Positions 1 to 44,169 of a stretch of DNA of 64,000 nt are shown here, one piece after another. The position numbers and the translations under genes were made by a program. Under the pieces are notes generated by a model, which saw only the letters and a program-made list of their open reading frames with translations, was not told the DNA's origin and ran no database searches. The first letter of the stretch is position 1. Every line of letters starts with the position of its first letter. The DNA comes from Tubulanus polymorphus (taxonomy: Eukaryota; Nemertea; Palaeonemertea; Tubulaniformes; Tubulanidae): contig NC_134034.1 in assembly GCF_964204645.1 (NCBI RefSeq), forward strand, positions 11,425,462 to 11,489,461, in the 5' to 3' direction.

Positions 1-135
1 ATTGAACCAAGAAATTCAAGTTTAAACTTCGAGTTTGATATATAGTTAAAGTTATTTAGGGTTTAGGTGGTTTTAAAACTTAAAAATCTTTATGAATCAA
101 TGAGACATTATTCTTGTTCGACGATATTTTTGTAG

Positions 136-31479
<31,344 letters not shown>

Positions 31480-31544
31480 TAAGTTGAATAGAATAGATAG
31501 AATGAAATGACTGATGAATCGGTGAAATGTTGTATTTTACTGGA

Positions 31545-31550
31545 ATTAAA
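31545..31550 (+). terminator. Polyadenylation signal ATTAAA of the mucin gene
   Basis: ATTAAA, the commonest variant signal, lies 66 nt after the stop codon. A T- and GT-rich stretch follows at about 31571-31600, as expected downstream of a cleavage site. The 3' UTR would be only about 90 nt. Confidence 0.65.
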
Positions 31551-31554
31551 ATAT

Positions 31555-32620
31555 CGCAAAATGAAGAAATCAGTTTTTCTTTTATTTTGTTGTTGTTTTG
31601 GTATAGGTTAGCTGTAGAATATGAAATGGAAGAGCGCTCGACAAACCGACTCCCGGGGGGGGGGGGATCCTAGCCACCCTACAAAGACCAACGTTTGTCT
31701 ACAGTTGCGCGCGTACGCCTCATTTGGATGCAGCACCACGTGCATACGGTGGCTGATTCGGGCCACGATAGAAAAAAAGAAAAAAGTCAAAGTCAAAAGT
31801 AATTGACCGAGTACGAGTGGAAATAGAGTCAACCCCCGATGCAGAACGATTTTGGCGGTATAGAGAGTATGGCGGTATATCGGGTGTGTTTTACTACGTA
31901 TGTATTTGTATAGAGATGTACATTGAGAAACCTGGCGGTAGGTGGGGGTGGGGATATATGGGAGGCGGTATATCGGGGGTTGACTGTATTACGTATTACA
32001 GCCGATTATTTATAGGCTGAATCCTACTTCCGGCCTAGGCAGCACCGGTGCTTTGACTCGCTTCCCTGTGCAGGCGCTCGCCGAGTCGTCAACTGCTCCG
32101 AGACCCGTCCAAGTTCTCGAATGTCCCCTAGCCCCGAGATAACCAAATCCAGCTCCGGTAACTGTCTTTCCCCGCGGATACTAAATTCAAATCACATTCT
32201 GAGTGTGACATAGAGAGTGCTTAGACGACAACAGCACGCGGAGCTTCAACATGAATCTGCTGCGTCAATTCTATGGATACGGGTGTCTAAAGAAGATGTT
32301 AGCTGGCGGCCTTTTCCTTGTTATTTACCTGTCTATTATCGCTTAGAACTCCGCGAAAGAAACGCCGGCAACGATTAGGAACACACCTCTAATAACAAGG
32401 AAGTCAAAGAAGCATCGGCCTTCTTCTCGATGATGATTTCGTAAGCTGAGAAATGTTTCTATACATTGAGCGGTGCTGCTTCGGTTTGACAGATTGTGGG
32501 AGTGTATCTCGCATTGGAGGTTACCGCTCTGTATGCCTGTCTGTGATCCTGGAATACCAGCTCTATTTCATCCACCGCACTTGCCTCTGGCTGTCGGGAA
32601 AACAATTTACGGTGAAAGTG
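31555..32620. other. Downstream flank of the mucin gene
   Basis: Includes a poly-G run (about 31655-31667), a ggcggtatat(a)-type duplicated motif (31854-31980), and a GC-richer stretch at 32010-32240 that could be promoter or 5' UTR sequence. No conserved gene is recognised apart from the weak candidate at 32251. Confidence 0.4.
32251..32346 (+). pseudogene. Candidate signal-anchor exon with in-frame stop (weak)
   Basis: A 31-codon frame begins MNLLRQFYGYG, then a KK pair, then a hydrophobic stretch (MLAGGLFLVIYLSIIA) and a TAG at 32344-32346. The frame stays open after the TAG for 28 more codons of Lys/Arg/Pro-rich sequence (NSAKETPATIR...). A short basic tail, one membrane span and a stem-like region are the N-terminal layout of type II Golgi enzymes. 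With the stop and no downstream exons identified, it could be a decayed first exon or chance. Confidence 0.22.
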
Positions 32621-32808
32621 AGAGGCAGGGGAGGGGAGACGGAGAGGGAGAGGGAGAGGCAGAGGCAGAGGCAGAGGCAGAGGCAGAGGCAGAGGCAGAG
32701 GCAGAGGCAGAGGCAGAGGCAGAGGCAGAGGCAGAGGTAGAGGCAGAGGCAGTGGCAGAGGCAGAGGCAGAGGCAGAGGTAGAGGCAGAGGCAGAGGCAG
32801 AGGCAGAG

Positions 32809-32840
<32 letters not shown>

Positions 32841-32904
32841 AGGGGCAGGGGCAGGGGCAGGGGCAGGGGCAGGGGCAGGGGCAGGGGCAGGGGCAGGGGC
32901 AGAG

Positions 32905-32936
<32 letters not shown>

Positions 32937-32965
32937 AGGGGCAGAGGCAGAAGCAGAGGCAGAAG
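32620..32965. repeat. GGCAGA / GGCAGG hexanucleotide array
   Basis: About 57 hexamers in blocks: ggcaga, then about 14 ggcagg, then ggcaga again. The Glu-Ala and Arg-Gln frames across it follow from the repeat and are not genes. Confidence 0.97.
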
Positions 32966-32999
32966 TAATTATTTCGCAGTTTGAAAAAGAATGTCGCTT

Positions 33000-34548
33000 C
33001 TAATTAGAATAATCAAAAGCTGTCTATAAAAACACAAATTAAATTTCAGAAAGTTGCTCTCGATTGACGTGTAAGTAGACACGGTTTAGTTTCACAGACA
33101 GGATTGCCGATTCAAGGTCATCTGAATCGATTATGGAATCGAGACGAACTGAGCGTTTGTGACTTTCTCAAATTGTACCAAAAATGGAACTATAAAGTCC
33201 CTATGTCCTCGAAAATAGATAAATGAACGGTTGAACATGATTAAAAACATCTAGAAAATGGTGTAAAATCAACTTATTTAGCAGTCCTGTGTGCGGGATT
33301 TTGTTGTGCTTTAAAACAAATAATGCCCCCGAGTTCTCCTACTTTTACAGATAACACGCGATTAAAGATTTTTGAAGGATTATAGATATTTCCATGAGTC
33401 AAGAGATGAACTCTCGACAGCGGCAGATTCCTCTCAACGCACATTTTCTCATGACGTTTGGGACGGTGCCGCAAAGCGGTCTATTTTTGGCACCTTTTAA
33501 AACCGTTGCAATAATGTTTATATGATACCTTGTAAGCGTTATATGAAGGGTTCTGTGTGAGTCGATGTGCACTACGTCATCAATATTGACGTTTCAAAAC
33601 AACAATTACATTGTGAGTTTTGGCATTTATTTTGTACGTAAATATATTATTCATAACTCTTATTTCGTCTTTTGATAAAATCTTGATGACTTATTTTTTT
33701 AGACGATGTGTGCTACGTAATCAATATATCGGGGTTAGACTGGTTGCCGGTCAATTCAATTCAATTATGAATATATTCAAATCAAAAAATTAATTCTTTC
33801 CTGATGATGTGGATTATGATTATCATAATCTTTTTATAGTATTTATGAATATGTGTGTTGTTTTTCAAGGCGTCGATAAACTTTTGATTTAGTTTTCTTT
33901 TCTTGTTTGCGGAGTTGATTAAATGCTGTTCCTTGTCTTCATAGTGAATTTACTCGCTTCAAATCAAATTGGAAATTGGAAGCGTGTTCTCGGTAGCAAA
34001 TGAAAGAGGACATCCAGTAAAATCAGCTCCAGTGAATTTCTAGTATCCTGGCCGGTATTTCGCGGGCATATGGGGTATTTTTTCCAAACCAACTTCGAAA
34101 AAGGGAGAATATGTCAGTCTGCCAGCTATTGTTGTCGGTTTTCTCACGTCGAAAATGTGTTATCATTCACGGAGCACGCGCGTATACAGCTTTCGTATAG
34201 ATCCAACAAAACTGATTTCTAGAAATCGTCGTTTGCACCTATTGACTTCCGGGAACTGAAGAAAAAATGGCGCTCGAATATTTCTTTGAGAAATAAATCT
34301 TCGGTTATGATGGTACTGCACACAATAACTACTTGTCCTTATCAATGGGGCGCTTATTATTGATAAGAGCAGTTTATCCGAGTACGAGTTTTATTCCGGC
34401 GCTTATCCGAAGTACTTAGCGGCAGATTAGCCGGGATTATCTCCTGTACAAATCAGGGATTATTGCCCACTTAATGGATTATACGGCAAATATAATTTGT
34501 CCACGCGTCGAGTCAATCTTAGGTTAATCGTATGAATTCAACTATTTC
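33000..34548. other. Intergenic stretch, nothing recognised
   Basis: AT-rich sequence with short chance frames on both strands. No repeat array, RNA gene or conserved domain that I can see. Confidence 0.4.
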
Positions 34549-34735
34549 AGCTCATGGGCGGATCCAGGATCTGATTCACAGGGGGCTCTACCCCAAAAAT
34601 AAAGCATATAATATAATGAAAACGATAGCCCTTTAAAGCTTATGAATTCAAACATTTTTAACGTTTAATTTCAGGGCAATTTTTTAGGGAGGAACGCATC
34701 CTCTGAAGCCCAACCATTGGATCCACGAGAAAAAG
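34549..34735. mobile_element. hAT-like MITE remnant (GGGCGGATCCAGG end)
   Basis: The left end atgggcggatccagg is of the widespread cagggGCGGATCC-type terminal repeat. A weaker inverted match, attggatccacgag, stands near 34720. Two more elements of similar ends are at 49511-49762 and 50734-50974. Confidence 0.4.
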
Positions 34736-36905
34736 TCTTAAGATGAGTAAGTCCCAGTCTAAGACAAAACTAGCCAATCTCACAACTTACGTAGACCTGT
34801 CTTAAGATTTAAGACCATTTTGGGACTTATGTCTTGAATATGGAACCGGTCTTAAGTGTTGATATTGTCCATAGGATCTGGGCTGAGACTGATCGTATTT
34901 CATCAACTGCTCAACTCAGGTCTGAAAACAATCGAACCTGAAGGGGCTGATCAGTGGAACTGCTGTACCCGATACGTACATACACTGATTCGTTAGAAAT
35001 GTTTGTCTGTAAAGCTGTGTACGTGGAATACGTGGCCTCTATACTCGCGCATCAGTGGACGCTTAGGCCATTCCGTCACTCTCAGCAGTTCACCTTGCAT
35101 CGGAAGCGTGACCCGTCGCGCGGCTTGGATTTTACCCACAGCATTCAATTCCTCAACTCAGGTAAGAATCTCTTTTTAAGTTTTTCAACAACGGGATTTG
35201 TTCCTATACGAAACGATACAGACTGACCCTGAGGAAGAACGGGTAATTAGTGACAGACATTTTAGCATTTGTGGAATCATGAAATGTAGCTTTTTATTAT
35301 CATATTATTGAGTTTATTTCTTTTCAAAAGAAAAGACGATACAAAATTTATTTATCGCTATGACAAAGGTTTAAAAATCACGTCTACAATAGAACACACA
35401 AGATGTTCATGCGCATCATCCTGGACGGCCACTTTTTTGAAAGTCCAATCCGACACGCTCTGCCTGATAATGACGTCGTTGCGACGTCAGATTGTTTCAT
35501 TTTATCACGAGGTGTTAGCAAATACTTCCGAAAAAAATATCTTCAAATCAACCTAATCGTCGCGAGAATTGGTTAGATTTAGTCCGAGCTACCTCGTTGA
35601 AAATGTCTCGCCAACCACTTTTTTCAAAGAGGAATCGCGCATATTTTCCCCAACGAGTTCCCCTTTTTTTTACTCTGATTAACTCACTACGGAACGGGTC
35701 TGAACGTCGCGAGAGAGAAACGAGTTCTCGAAAAAAAAATATTTTCCGTATAATAACCACCCGCATGAGCAGCGACGTCATCGTCGACGAAATCGGCACT
35801 TGACCGATACGAAATAGCCCTTACTCCCTGCTGTAACCAGACGATGGCGGATCTTACGATCACTAATTGATACAGGCTCGTGTTCCACTTGCGTAACTGG
35901 AATTGTTAATTTCTTCCGATCCCTCGTAACAGGTTCACTAACAACCATATCGCTATGGCAGTTCACATCAGCTCTCCAGTGGTTTAGGAGTAGTGCGCGG
36001 AATGCCGGAAGCCACTGTCACGCCCGGGCGCACACACAAACCTTGGAACGCTCCGAAACACTGACGAGGAAAACAAGTTTCTAAACTTTTGGGAACACGG
36101 ATACCCTCACCCGACTCAGACTTTTGACTGGAACTCAGACAAAAGACAAATTATTAAAATGGACTCGGAAAAAATGAAGTCATCATTAAAACATTTTTCA
36201 TACCCTTAACTAGGAGTTACCCCTAACTTTCTAGTCCCGGTTTCTCCCTAATTAATAGCGTTCTTTCGACCCCAGGAGACGAGAGATCTTGCAGATAGTA
36301 AAAAAACTGCTGCCAGTGCGAAAGTTTCTCATACGCTTAGAATTTCTTCTTCAGTCTGGTGTCGGGAAACTTTAACGGAAAAATGTAGCTGTCGGCAAGT
36401 TCAGCTGCGACCGGTTAAAAATGTCGTCTGTTCAGATTTGAATATTTGATTTTTAAACTGTCATTGACGGTTTGTTTTCTAACGGATAATTCAAACCGCG
36501 CTGGTGTGCGACAGTCGTCTGCCATACGGATTAGATTACTATCCGCTGTGTTTTCAACTCGAAGAAGCATTTTTGATCCAGTTAAATATTTATCAACGAC
36601 GCGCGTCACCATCCGGAGATTGAAGTGAAAAAGGCCCCTGGGCGCCGGGAAAACTTCCCGAGAAACCATATACGACGTGGTTTCGTATCAGTTGCGATTA
36701 AAGATGTGAATATTTTAAAGAATATGAAATTTCGCGCTATCGAACGAAATACAAAACTATCGCTATGTTTATTTACAATGGACTGATTTTAGTCAGAGTT
36801 GCGTAATAACCCCTGAACCCAGCGTTCCGTCCACAGTTTACATTTTGTGGTCGTGGCACCTCTGTTTTTTGACAACTCTTGCATTATCATTTTATATGAC
36901 CCCTT
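34736..36905. other. Intergenic stretch with one candidate exon
   Basis: 34740-34870 holds cttaagac-rich words related to the 47-bp array at 55130. An open stretch ending at 35159 stops at a good donor (CTCAACTCAG|gtaagaatc) and could be an untranslated or coding exon of an unknown gene; there is no homology to support it. The rest shows nothing that I recognise. Confidence 0.3.
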
Positions 36906-37035
36906 GGGCCCAGTTTCACGAAAAAGTTAAACTCTAAATTTTGGTGTAATTATCATTGGTTACCTCGTGTTTTTCAATGAGGACAACAATTCAAATTTAA
37001 CCGTCTTAAGCTTAAACTTATTCATGAAACTGGCT
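36906..37035. mobile_element. Foldback element with GCCAGTTTCAT ends
   Basis: gcccagtttcacgaaaaagtt on the left matches the reverse complement of cttattcatgaaactggc on the right. The arms are about 30 bp with a loop of about 75 bp. Confidence 0.65.
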
Positions 37036-37446
37036 CCTGTTCTCTGGTAGATAATCCCTCCAAAGATTAAATAGGTCGGATACGCGTACTTCAAATTCAA
37101 ATAAGTAAAATACATTTTAGTCGCCATTAGAAATGAATGTGTTTATTTTTTCATATGTTTTAATAGACGGTTAACAATTTGCACTTTTCGGAACCTGTGA
37201 GCACGTGATATGTATAAGTTCCCAGTTGTTACAGACCTTGCCCTATACACAGTGCAGATTGGTGTAGCAGTAACGCCACCTAGCATGTGATCCCAACAAC
37301 TAAATCCATCACACCCGCCGTTTCATCTTGAAATCCTCGCGAATCGGGAGTCCACAGAGCCGTCATCATGGGCCGATAGCGTGACCTTTTGTCGTACGCG
37401 CCACAAACTGGTTTATACCAGAACAATCCAAAACTGACCTTTACTG

Positions 37447-37632
37447 TCAATCTATAGATTGCGCTGAGTGGTCTGTAGAGGGACTTCTCCAGCTCGCGCG
37501 TTGAGCATCTACCAGAGACTCATGTAGGTCAGTAACTTCAATAAGCAGAACTAGTAATAAAACACCGAGGAGCGTCGTAGAAACCACACAAATCTGAACA
37601 GTCAAAGAGTAAGTTGTTAGACTCTTGTTCAT
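37447..37632 (-). CDS. Hypothetical 61-residue protein with one membrane span (weak)
   Basis: Starts MNKSLTTYSLTVQ in a good context (gataaATGaac). One strongly hydrophobic segment follows at about residues 13-32 (VVSTTLLGVLLLVLLIEV), then a polar tail (HESLVDAQRASWRS) and TGA. The layout would suit a type II membrane protein or a small single-pass protein. No relative is recognised and no further exon found. It could be chance. Confidence 0.22.
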   Translation of the reverse strand: MNKSLTTYSLTVQICVVSTTLLGVLLLVLLIEVTDLHESLVDAQRASWRSPSTDHSAQSID

Positions 37633-37639
37633 TTATCTA

Positions 37640-39685
37640 CCGTCGACGCGCGCTGGGAGTGTTTTATACGACACTGACTTACAGGAAGATAAAGGCTTTA
37701 ATGCTGATTAGCGCGCAGACAACTGGCAATGCGTTCGTCCGTTATCTCGTGAATTAATTTCGAATTATTTGCTACAAAAGCGTTTAAATTTCGGCTCATC
37801 CCGCGTTACTCGATTGTGATATCGCGCAGTTATTTCGCGAGAACTCTGACATGTAATTTCCCGTGTAACGCGCACGCTTCTCATCAACTCTGAATCGAGT
37901 GTTTAAATATTTCCCGCGGATACGTGATATACGCGTTTTCCTTTCATTTCCTCGGCAACATTTCCTTCAATAATTCTCTCTGGTGTTGTTGATTAATTTG
38001 TTTGTCTTGTCGGAAAGATCATTTGAAACAGTTGGAAGCAAACACTTTTTCTGAGTCAATTTGAGTATGTACGCGTCCCATTGGTTAGTTCGCTGACATG
38101 CGTCATACATATTTGGCCAATCAGATTGTCGTTTACATTAAAAGAACTTGGTTTTTGTCGGATGAAGTTTAAAGTGGCCTAATCCTAAAGCTGATGCATC
38201 CACTATCAATGCTGAGTGACGTAAGTCAAGGTTCGAGTCATGTTGGCTGCTAATAGTACAATTGCTAAAATACAACAAAGTTATCCATTTCTCTTCAACA
38301 GCGCCACCTAGCAGCCGCGAATGAATAAAATAGGCGGAACCGGTTCTCGATGAGTACACAGGCGTTACTGTGTTTCAAAACGATCCCGATGAAAATACCA
38401 ATTGCTCGACGAAACTGCGCAACATCTCAGGAATTCCGTACGACGCGCGGATGAGAATTCTATAGCTTATCTCTACCGGCGGTGGTCAATCGTGTATCGT
38501 CTGCGACGCGGTTTGAAAAAAAGCATTTCGCCGTTATTTGCTTTTTCCTTATCTTTATTATGTCGCGGTAAGAGGAATGACGCTGAATGCGAAATATAAA
38601 ATAAGTATTTGTTTATACTCTTTGTTGGTTAACACTATTGTCCGTACGCGTCGGTTAACGCTAAATTGTCCGTACTATTCAGGTTTTAATTCCAAACAGG
38701 CGTTCGGTTTATAATAGGAAAATCCCACATACTAAGAATGACACATGAAGTCCGGAAGGATTCCTTGATCAGCTATTTCTAATTCAATTTGTCTTTTTGA
38801 AGAAATGATTCCAAAGTTCGTTGATTTTTTTTTTTGATCTTAAATAGGGATTGTCCCCATTATTTATTTATTTGGCTGGTAAATTTTGTTTGATTTTTCG
38901 ATTGAGTGTCCCTTACAGACCCACCACACCTGCCGGGAGCGAAACAGGGGGCTTGATTTTGAAATCGGAAATCGAAGTACAGATATAGATGTGCGATCGA
39001 CGGTCGAGTTAACAGAATATTTTTAAATCGAAGTACATAATAGTTCGTTGATTTTTAAAACGATGGTATAAGATGGATTTCAAGGGATCGGACATTATTC
39101 TGCCTTGGAAATGAATTGTCGTCTAAACATAGAACGATGGTCGTGTTCGGCTGCGTTGATTGCTTACGTAATTCGCCTCTAAGCCGCTATTCTAAGAACT
39201 GTCAATCCGCCAAACCCAGTCGCTCATTTCACCCTCGACCTCGGCAGTTCGACCAAGTGCGTGACGAAATGAAGAAAAGATTATCTTTTCTAAAATAATC
39301 GTAACTGCTTCGGATTTGAATTGGCGATCTTGTGATTACCACAGGCTCGTAGGTAGGATTTAGAGAGTAGGGGTTATCTTTATATAATTGGACGCTTTGT
39401 GGTTCCATCTTATGCATGGAAACTGTCCTTTAACGTCAATGGAAGTGCCCTTTTTGTGAAAAGGGTGCCCTCTTACATGCCTTTTTTATGAAAGAGGTGC
39501 CCTGTGTCTATGTGAAGGTGCCCTTTCGTGGAAAGTGTGCCCAAGGTAAAAAAAAAAGTAAAGGGGCTTAATTATCATTAAGTACATCTCAGAAAAAGGG
39601 CACTATCAGCCAAATGCGGGGTTTACCAGTAACCCCCTCTGTCTACGGGCCTAGACACCACAACGTGTACAATCGTCACCTAATG
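37640..39685. other. Intergenic stretch, one dispersed repeat
   Basis: 38920-38985 repeats the sequence seen in the intron at 1885-1950. 39430-39545 has a degenerate repeat of gtgccctttt words. Otherwise no gene or RNA is recognised. Confidence 0.4.
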
Positions 39686-39689
39686 TTGT

Positions 39690-40085
39690 TGGGCCTGGAC
39701 CCAATTCCATACTTTTTTGGGTTTAAATCGACTCTGGACCCATTTCCACAGTTATGTAGGTTTGATTTCACTTGAATCACTGGAACCCAGTTCCTCAGTG
39801 GGTTTAATTTGTCTCTGGATCCAGTTCCACAGTTGTGTGGGTTTAATTTGACTGTGAACCCACTTCCAAAGTTGTGTGGGTTTAATTTGACTCTGGGGCC
39901 AGTTCCACAGTTGTGTGGGTTTAAGTTGACTCTGGATCCAGTTCCACAGTTGTGTGGGTTCAAGTTGACTCTGGATCCAGTTCCACAGTTGTGTGGGTTT
40001 AATTTGACTCTGGATCCAGTTCCACAGTTGTGTGGGTTTAATTTGACTCTGGATCCAATTCCACAGTTGTGTCAGTTTTTCAAAC
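39690..40085 (+). repeat. 39-bp satellite array (CCACAGTTGTGTGG family), copy 1
   Basis: About ten units of gtgggtttaatttgactctg followed by gatccagttccacagttgt. CCACA-GTTG-TGTGG inside each unit can form a 5-bp hairpin. Other arrays of the family: 51535-51830, 56770-57640, 58285-58720, 61020-61530. Confidence 0.93.
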
Positions 40086-40789
40086 CACCCGTTCATATTT
40101 GAACTGCACCGTGTTTTCACGGTTTGGTCTCGGCGGCGTACGTTTTAATCATTAAAGTCTGTTTCCGTTTTATCGCGTAAATCGCACGGTTTAAAAACTG
40201 AAAGACAATCAGTATAGAGATCAAAGTAATCGCCTATCCTCCAACAGCTCACTAATATACAATCAATTGTGAGTAGTCCCCGACAGGCCACCACACTCTT
40301 ACAACAGGACTAATCCGCGCGAAAAAACCTGTTGATTAATGAAATGCAGAATCCGTGCGGGGTTTATAATTCCGTATTTCTTCAAATAATAATGAGAAAA
40401 TGTCTGAATCGTCGACCCGCGCGGGTTGTGCTTATCCGTGCGCGAATTGCACGACCTATACCACGTTTTTAAATGTCCTGCTTAAAAGCCGATGATGTTG
40501 CTCTCGAGGTCAGCGTCGTTGGGGTACAGATCTTTTGACATTTAGTGGACGCGTGGTCTTTAAAAACTAACGGTTGATATCTCGTACGTAAAAGGTATGG
40601 GTTCCAGGGTGACGAGCCTTCAATATAATATATATTAATCATATGAGCAACCATCACCTAGGCTTTTTAATCGTTGTCCATTTTTTGATTTCTCACTAAG
40701 CGTCTTGAACAAACATACGATGGGTTCTTCTTCAAGATGGAACCTATGCGTCCCTTCACTGTTGTGGTTGGAGACCGGTGGATGAAACA

Positions 40790-41525
40790 GACACATGGGT
40801 TCTCGGTGAACCTCTCTCCTCGTAGCTCTGGTGGGAGAACTGCCAGTGATCACTTCACTTCTCGGTGAACCCCTCTCCTCACAGTGGTGGGAGAACTGTC
40901 AGTGATCACTTCTCGGTGAACCCCTCTCCTCACAGTGGTGGGAGAACTGCCAGTGATCACTTCTCGGTGAACCCCTCTCCTCACAGGGTGGGAGAACTGC
41001 CAGTGATCACTTCTCGGTGAACCCCTCTCCTCACAGTGGTGGGAGAACTGTCAGTGATCACTTCTCGGTGAACCCCTCTCTTCACAGTGGTGGGAGAACT
41101 GTCAGTGATCACTTCTCGGTGAACCCCTCTCTTCACAGGGTGGGAGAACTGTCAGTGATCACTTCTCGGTGAACCCCTCTCCTCACAGAGTGGGAGAACT
41201 GCCAGTGATCACTTCTCGGTGAACCCCTCTCCTCACAGGGTGGGAGAACTGTCAGTGATCACTTCTCGGTGAACCCCTCTCCTCACAGGGTGGGAGAACT
41301 GTCAGTGATCACTTCTCGGTGAACCCCTCTCCTCACAGGGTGGGAGAACTGCCAGTGATCACTTCTCGGTGAACCCCTCTCCTCACAGGGTGGGAGAACT
41401 GTCAGTGATCACTTCTCGGTGAACCCCTCTCCTCACAGGGTGGGAGAACTGCCAGTGATCACTTCTCGGTGAACCCCTCTCCTCACAGAGTGGGAGAACT
41501 GCCAGTGATCACGTGGGTTCTCCTT
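40790..41525 (+). repeat. 50-bp satellite array of the GGTTC/GAACC family
   Basis: About 13 units: cagtgatcacttctcggtga, acccctctcctcacag, then (tg)gtgggagaactg. The first unit keeps the full hairpin GGTTC-TCGGT-GAACC; later units lost the 5' half of the stem. Confidence 0.93.
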
Positions 41526-41918
41526 GAAGATAATGATGTGTAATCTATTTCACCTGTATTCAAATCGATATTGTGTTTATAACCGTCGATGTTATTAGTG
41601 TCTATTTTTAGAGATACGTTTGACACGATAATTGTATTGTTGACGTGAAGGAGAGAACGCGCGCCCCACTCGGAGTGTCAACGAATGATTAATTACTTTC
41701 AGAAAACTGAAAAATCTACCGTGGGTTTAATACAATGATCGCGCGCGTTCAGAGCTGTATTCTAAATGATTGACGCACCTACGCACTTTTGCCATTGGCG
41801 GTGTCCTTCAATATACTTTAACATGACCTTGAGATGCGGTTAGAGCTGTCACGCTTAATGGAAAGCACTAACTTCGTCACATATCTAAATTCATTTTTCA
41901 TTCCATATGCCATATTTC

Positions 41919-42170
41919 ATAAGATAAAAACCCACTATCTACAGATTAAAAGAATTTAAAAACAAGAGTTTATTTATTAAATCTAAAATACATATAAGAC
42001 ACGACGTTTCGATCTCACCCTAGAGATCATCGTCAGGTGACGCTTTTCTCACACCTGACGATGATCTCTAGGGTGAGATCGAAACGTCGTGTCTTATATA
42101 TATTTTAGATTTAATAAATAAACTCTTATTTTAAATTCTTCTAATCTGTAGATAGTGGGTTTTATCTTAT
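41919..42170. mobile_element. Near-perfect 250-bp foldback element
   Basis: Arms of about 118 bp run from ataagataaaaacccactat inward to gatcatcgtcaggtg and are mirrored on the right to atcttat at 42170. The apex is a short gacgcttttctcac spacer. Both arms include GATCTC-tagggt-GAGATC followed by GAAACGTCG. Confidence 0.88.
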
Positions 42171-44165
42171 TATCCGTTCACCACGTTTGAGTATGGTTAT
42201 CGTTCTGCCATATTTCATGATGAAAGAAAAAGGCTTGGCTCAATCCCCGCTCAACAGTGAATCTAGATTGTAGGATGGTAAGGATAAGTTCGGAGATGTA
42301 CGACCAGAAGCCATACTTAAAGCATGTTTTGGAGTTTGATTTCGGAATTGGAATTGCATATTTTTCGAACGCTGTCGAAATCCACATTGCCCGACCGGGG
42401 CAATTAGAATCAGTGAAAATACCTGAACGAGAAATAAATTCGTTTGATTAAACATCGTAAACAAGCCGGGAACAATGTTCTATCTAAACTGCTTTTCTGC
42501 AACTTCCACAACTGAAAATCGTCCGTATGATCCGGTTGCGAGACGATAGTTCTCGTTCTTACAAAGAACATTATTCATTTCGTGAAATGCAGTACATGAA
42601 ATATATATGTATGTATAGGCCTACAATGCCAGAGGAACATCGAATTGAGAATGACGCTTTTCTCAAGGCAAAATGAAAGAAAACACCTGGCTTCACATTT
42701 CTCGATGTTAATGGACTGAGCTTCCCGAACGCTCAACTATGTCGTTAGATGTAAATGGTTTCAGTTTGAATATTTCATGCTTGTGGCCTCCGGCTGATCG
42801 GATACAAAAGTATAAATCATGAACACGGGTTGTTAGAATTTATTGAATTTGTGTCGATAAGCCCCGTAGGCTCCACACTTTATATTAATCGCCTAAGTTG
42901 CGTGGACAAGAGTGTTCTTCGTCACGTTACATCCGGCGTGCAGTCTTCGTTACATAACTTCCGGCGCGGTATACGTCACGTCACTTCCGGTCTAGCTGTA
43001 CGGCGATAGAGGCGTGTGGTAACGAATGTTAGATTCGTCGAGAAGATGTACGGAAGTCAGATTTTGTTCGCACGCGCCATATTATGGCCTTCTATGACAG
43101 TCGATTGTGATTTTGTTTTCACTTCGGTCAGCAGCTTGCGCTGGACGTCCAATATTACGCGCTATGCCGTCAGTACCATTATCTCAAAGCGCTCTGATGG
43201 ACATCTATGAAAAGATAAACTATTAACTTACTCCGTTATTGTTAGTTTCCCAGATTTACGAAAATAGGTCTAATTCTAAAAACGATCTCATATCTCTATC
43301 AACTTAATTTATCTTAAATGGATTTCGAAAATTTCGAGAGACCGTCAGTTTACAGTTTATTCGACAAACTCAAGGTCTACAATTTAGAAAATATGAGAGA
43401 AAAATATGACAATATACAGAATAACGTGACTCCGTATACCAGTCATTATTTGACACATATGAATCTAATCGTTAATTGGCGATGCTGATCGGGCGCGGAA
43501 CGGTCGGGGGCTACAGGAAATATCCAACGATTCACAGATTCGCAATTCGAAAGCAATTCCCGGAATGAATTGATGAAATCCGGAGAAAGAGAAAAACTTC
43601 ATAATATTTGACCACTATGCATAACTCGCTGTTTTAGCTGATGTCGGGTATATTATTGCTCTTACACGGCTCTGCTGGAGGTCTATTGTTCGGCATTTAG
43701 GCCTGAAGGTAAAAAAGTAAAATAACACATGTTGCACAATGTGCAGGGCGTGGTCAGTGATGAGATCGTGATGTTTGTGGCTGGAAGTAAGTATATTTCA
43801 TTAATGGATGATTGTGTTCTCGTGTTTTGAAGTAATTGGATTCACGCGTCGACATGATCGGGCGTCACGAGCAATCCATATCCGCTCTATCTTTCTACAG
43901 CTTTCTCCTAATTTCCCTCTATACGTTTTTTCTCCTATTCGCCATCATTTCTATACGCTCTAGATTTTTTTCTCTTGCTCGGGCCTGGTTACGTCGCCGC
44001 TTGCGTCAGCGACGTTCATTTAATATCCGTATCATTAGCAGGAGCGGCGCATGCCGTGGTGGAGGTGCGGATATATAAATCACGATCAGCCCCTCCGGGG
44101 TGTCTTGTTGGTAAAAAAATTACTCTTTCTTTAGGCTGAAACGCCAATCTCAGGGTTGGTGGCTC
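42171..44165. other. Intergenic stretch, nothing firm
   Basis: A 64-codon + frame at 42257-42451 and a short ATG frame at 43729-43786 that ends at a good donor (GCTGGAA|gtaagt) are the only exon-like features. Neither resembles a known family. Confidence 0.3.
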
Positions 44166-44169
44166 CTCT

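Noticed and set aside
32453-33003. Arg-Gln or Glu-Ala repeat protein of up to 176 codons
   Set aside because: Translation of the GGCAGA/GGCAGG array; no start context, splice sites or flanking domain.
40790-41525. CRISPR-like direct repeat array
   Set aside because: Units are contiguous, with no unique spacers, in an intron-bearing eukaryotic genome; the other arrays are the same.
42052-42095. A functional hammerhead ribozyme (CTGACGA..GAAACGTC)
   Set aside because: There is one unpaired base too many between the core and stem II, and no clear stem I/III with a cleavage site. I keep it only as a recurrent stem-loop.
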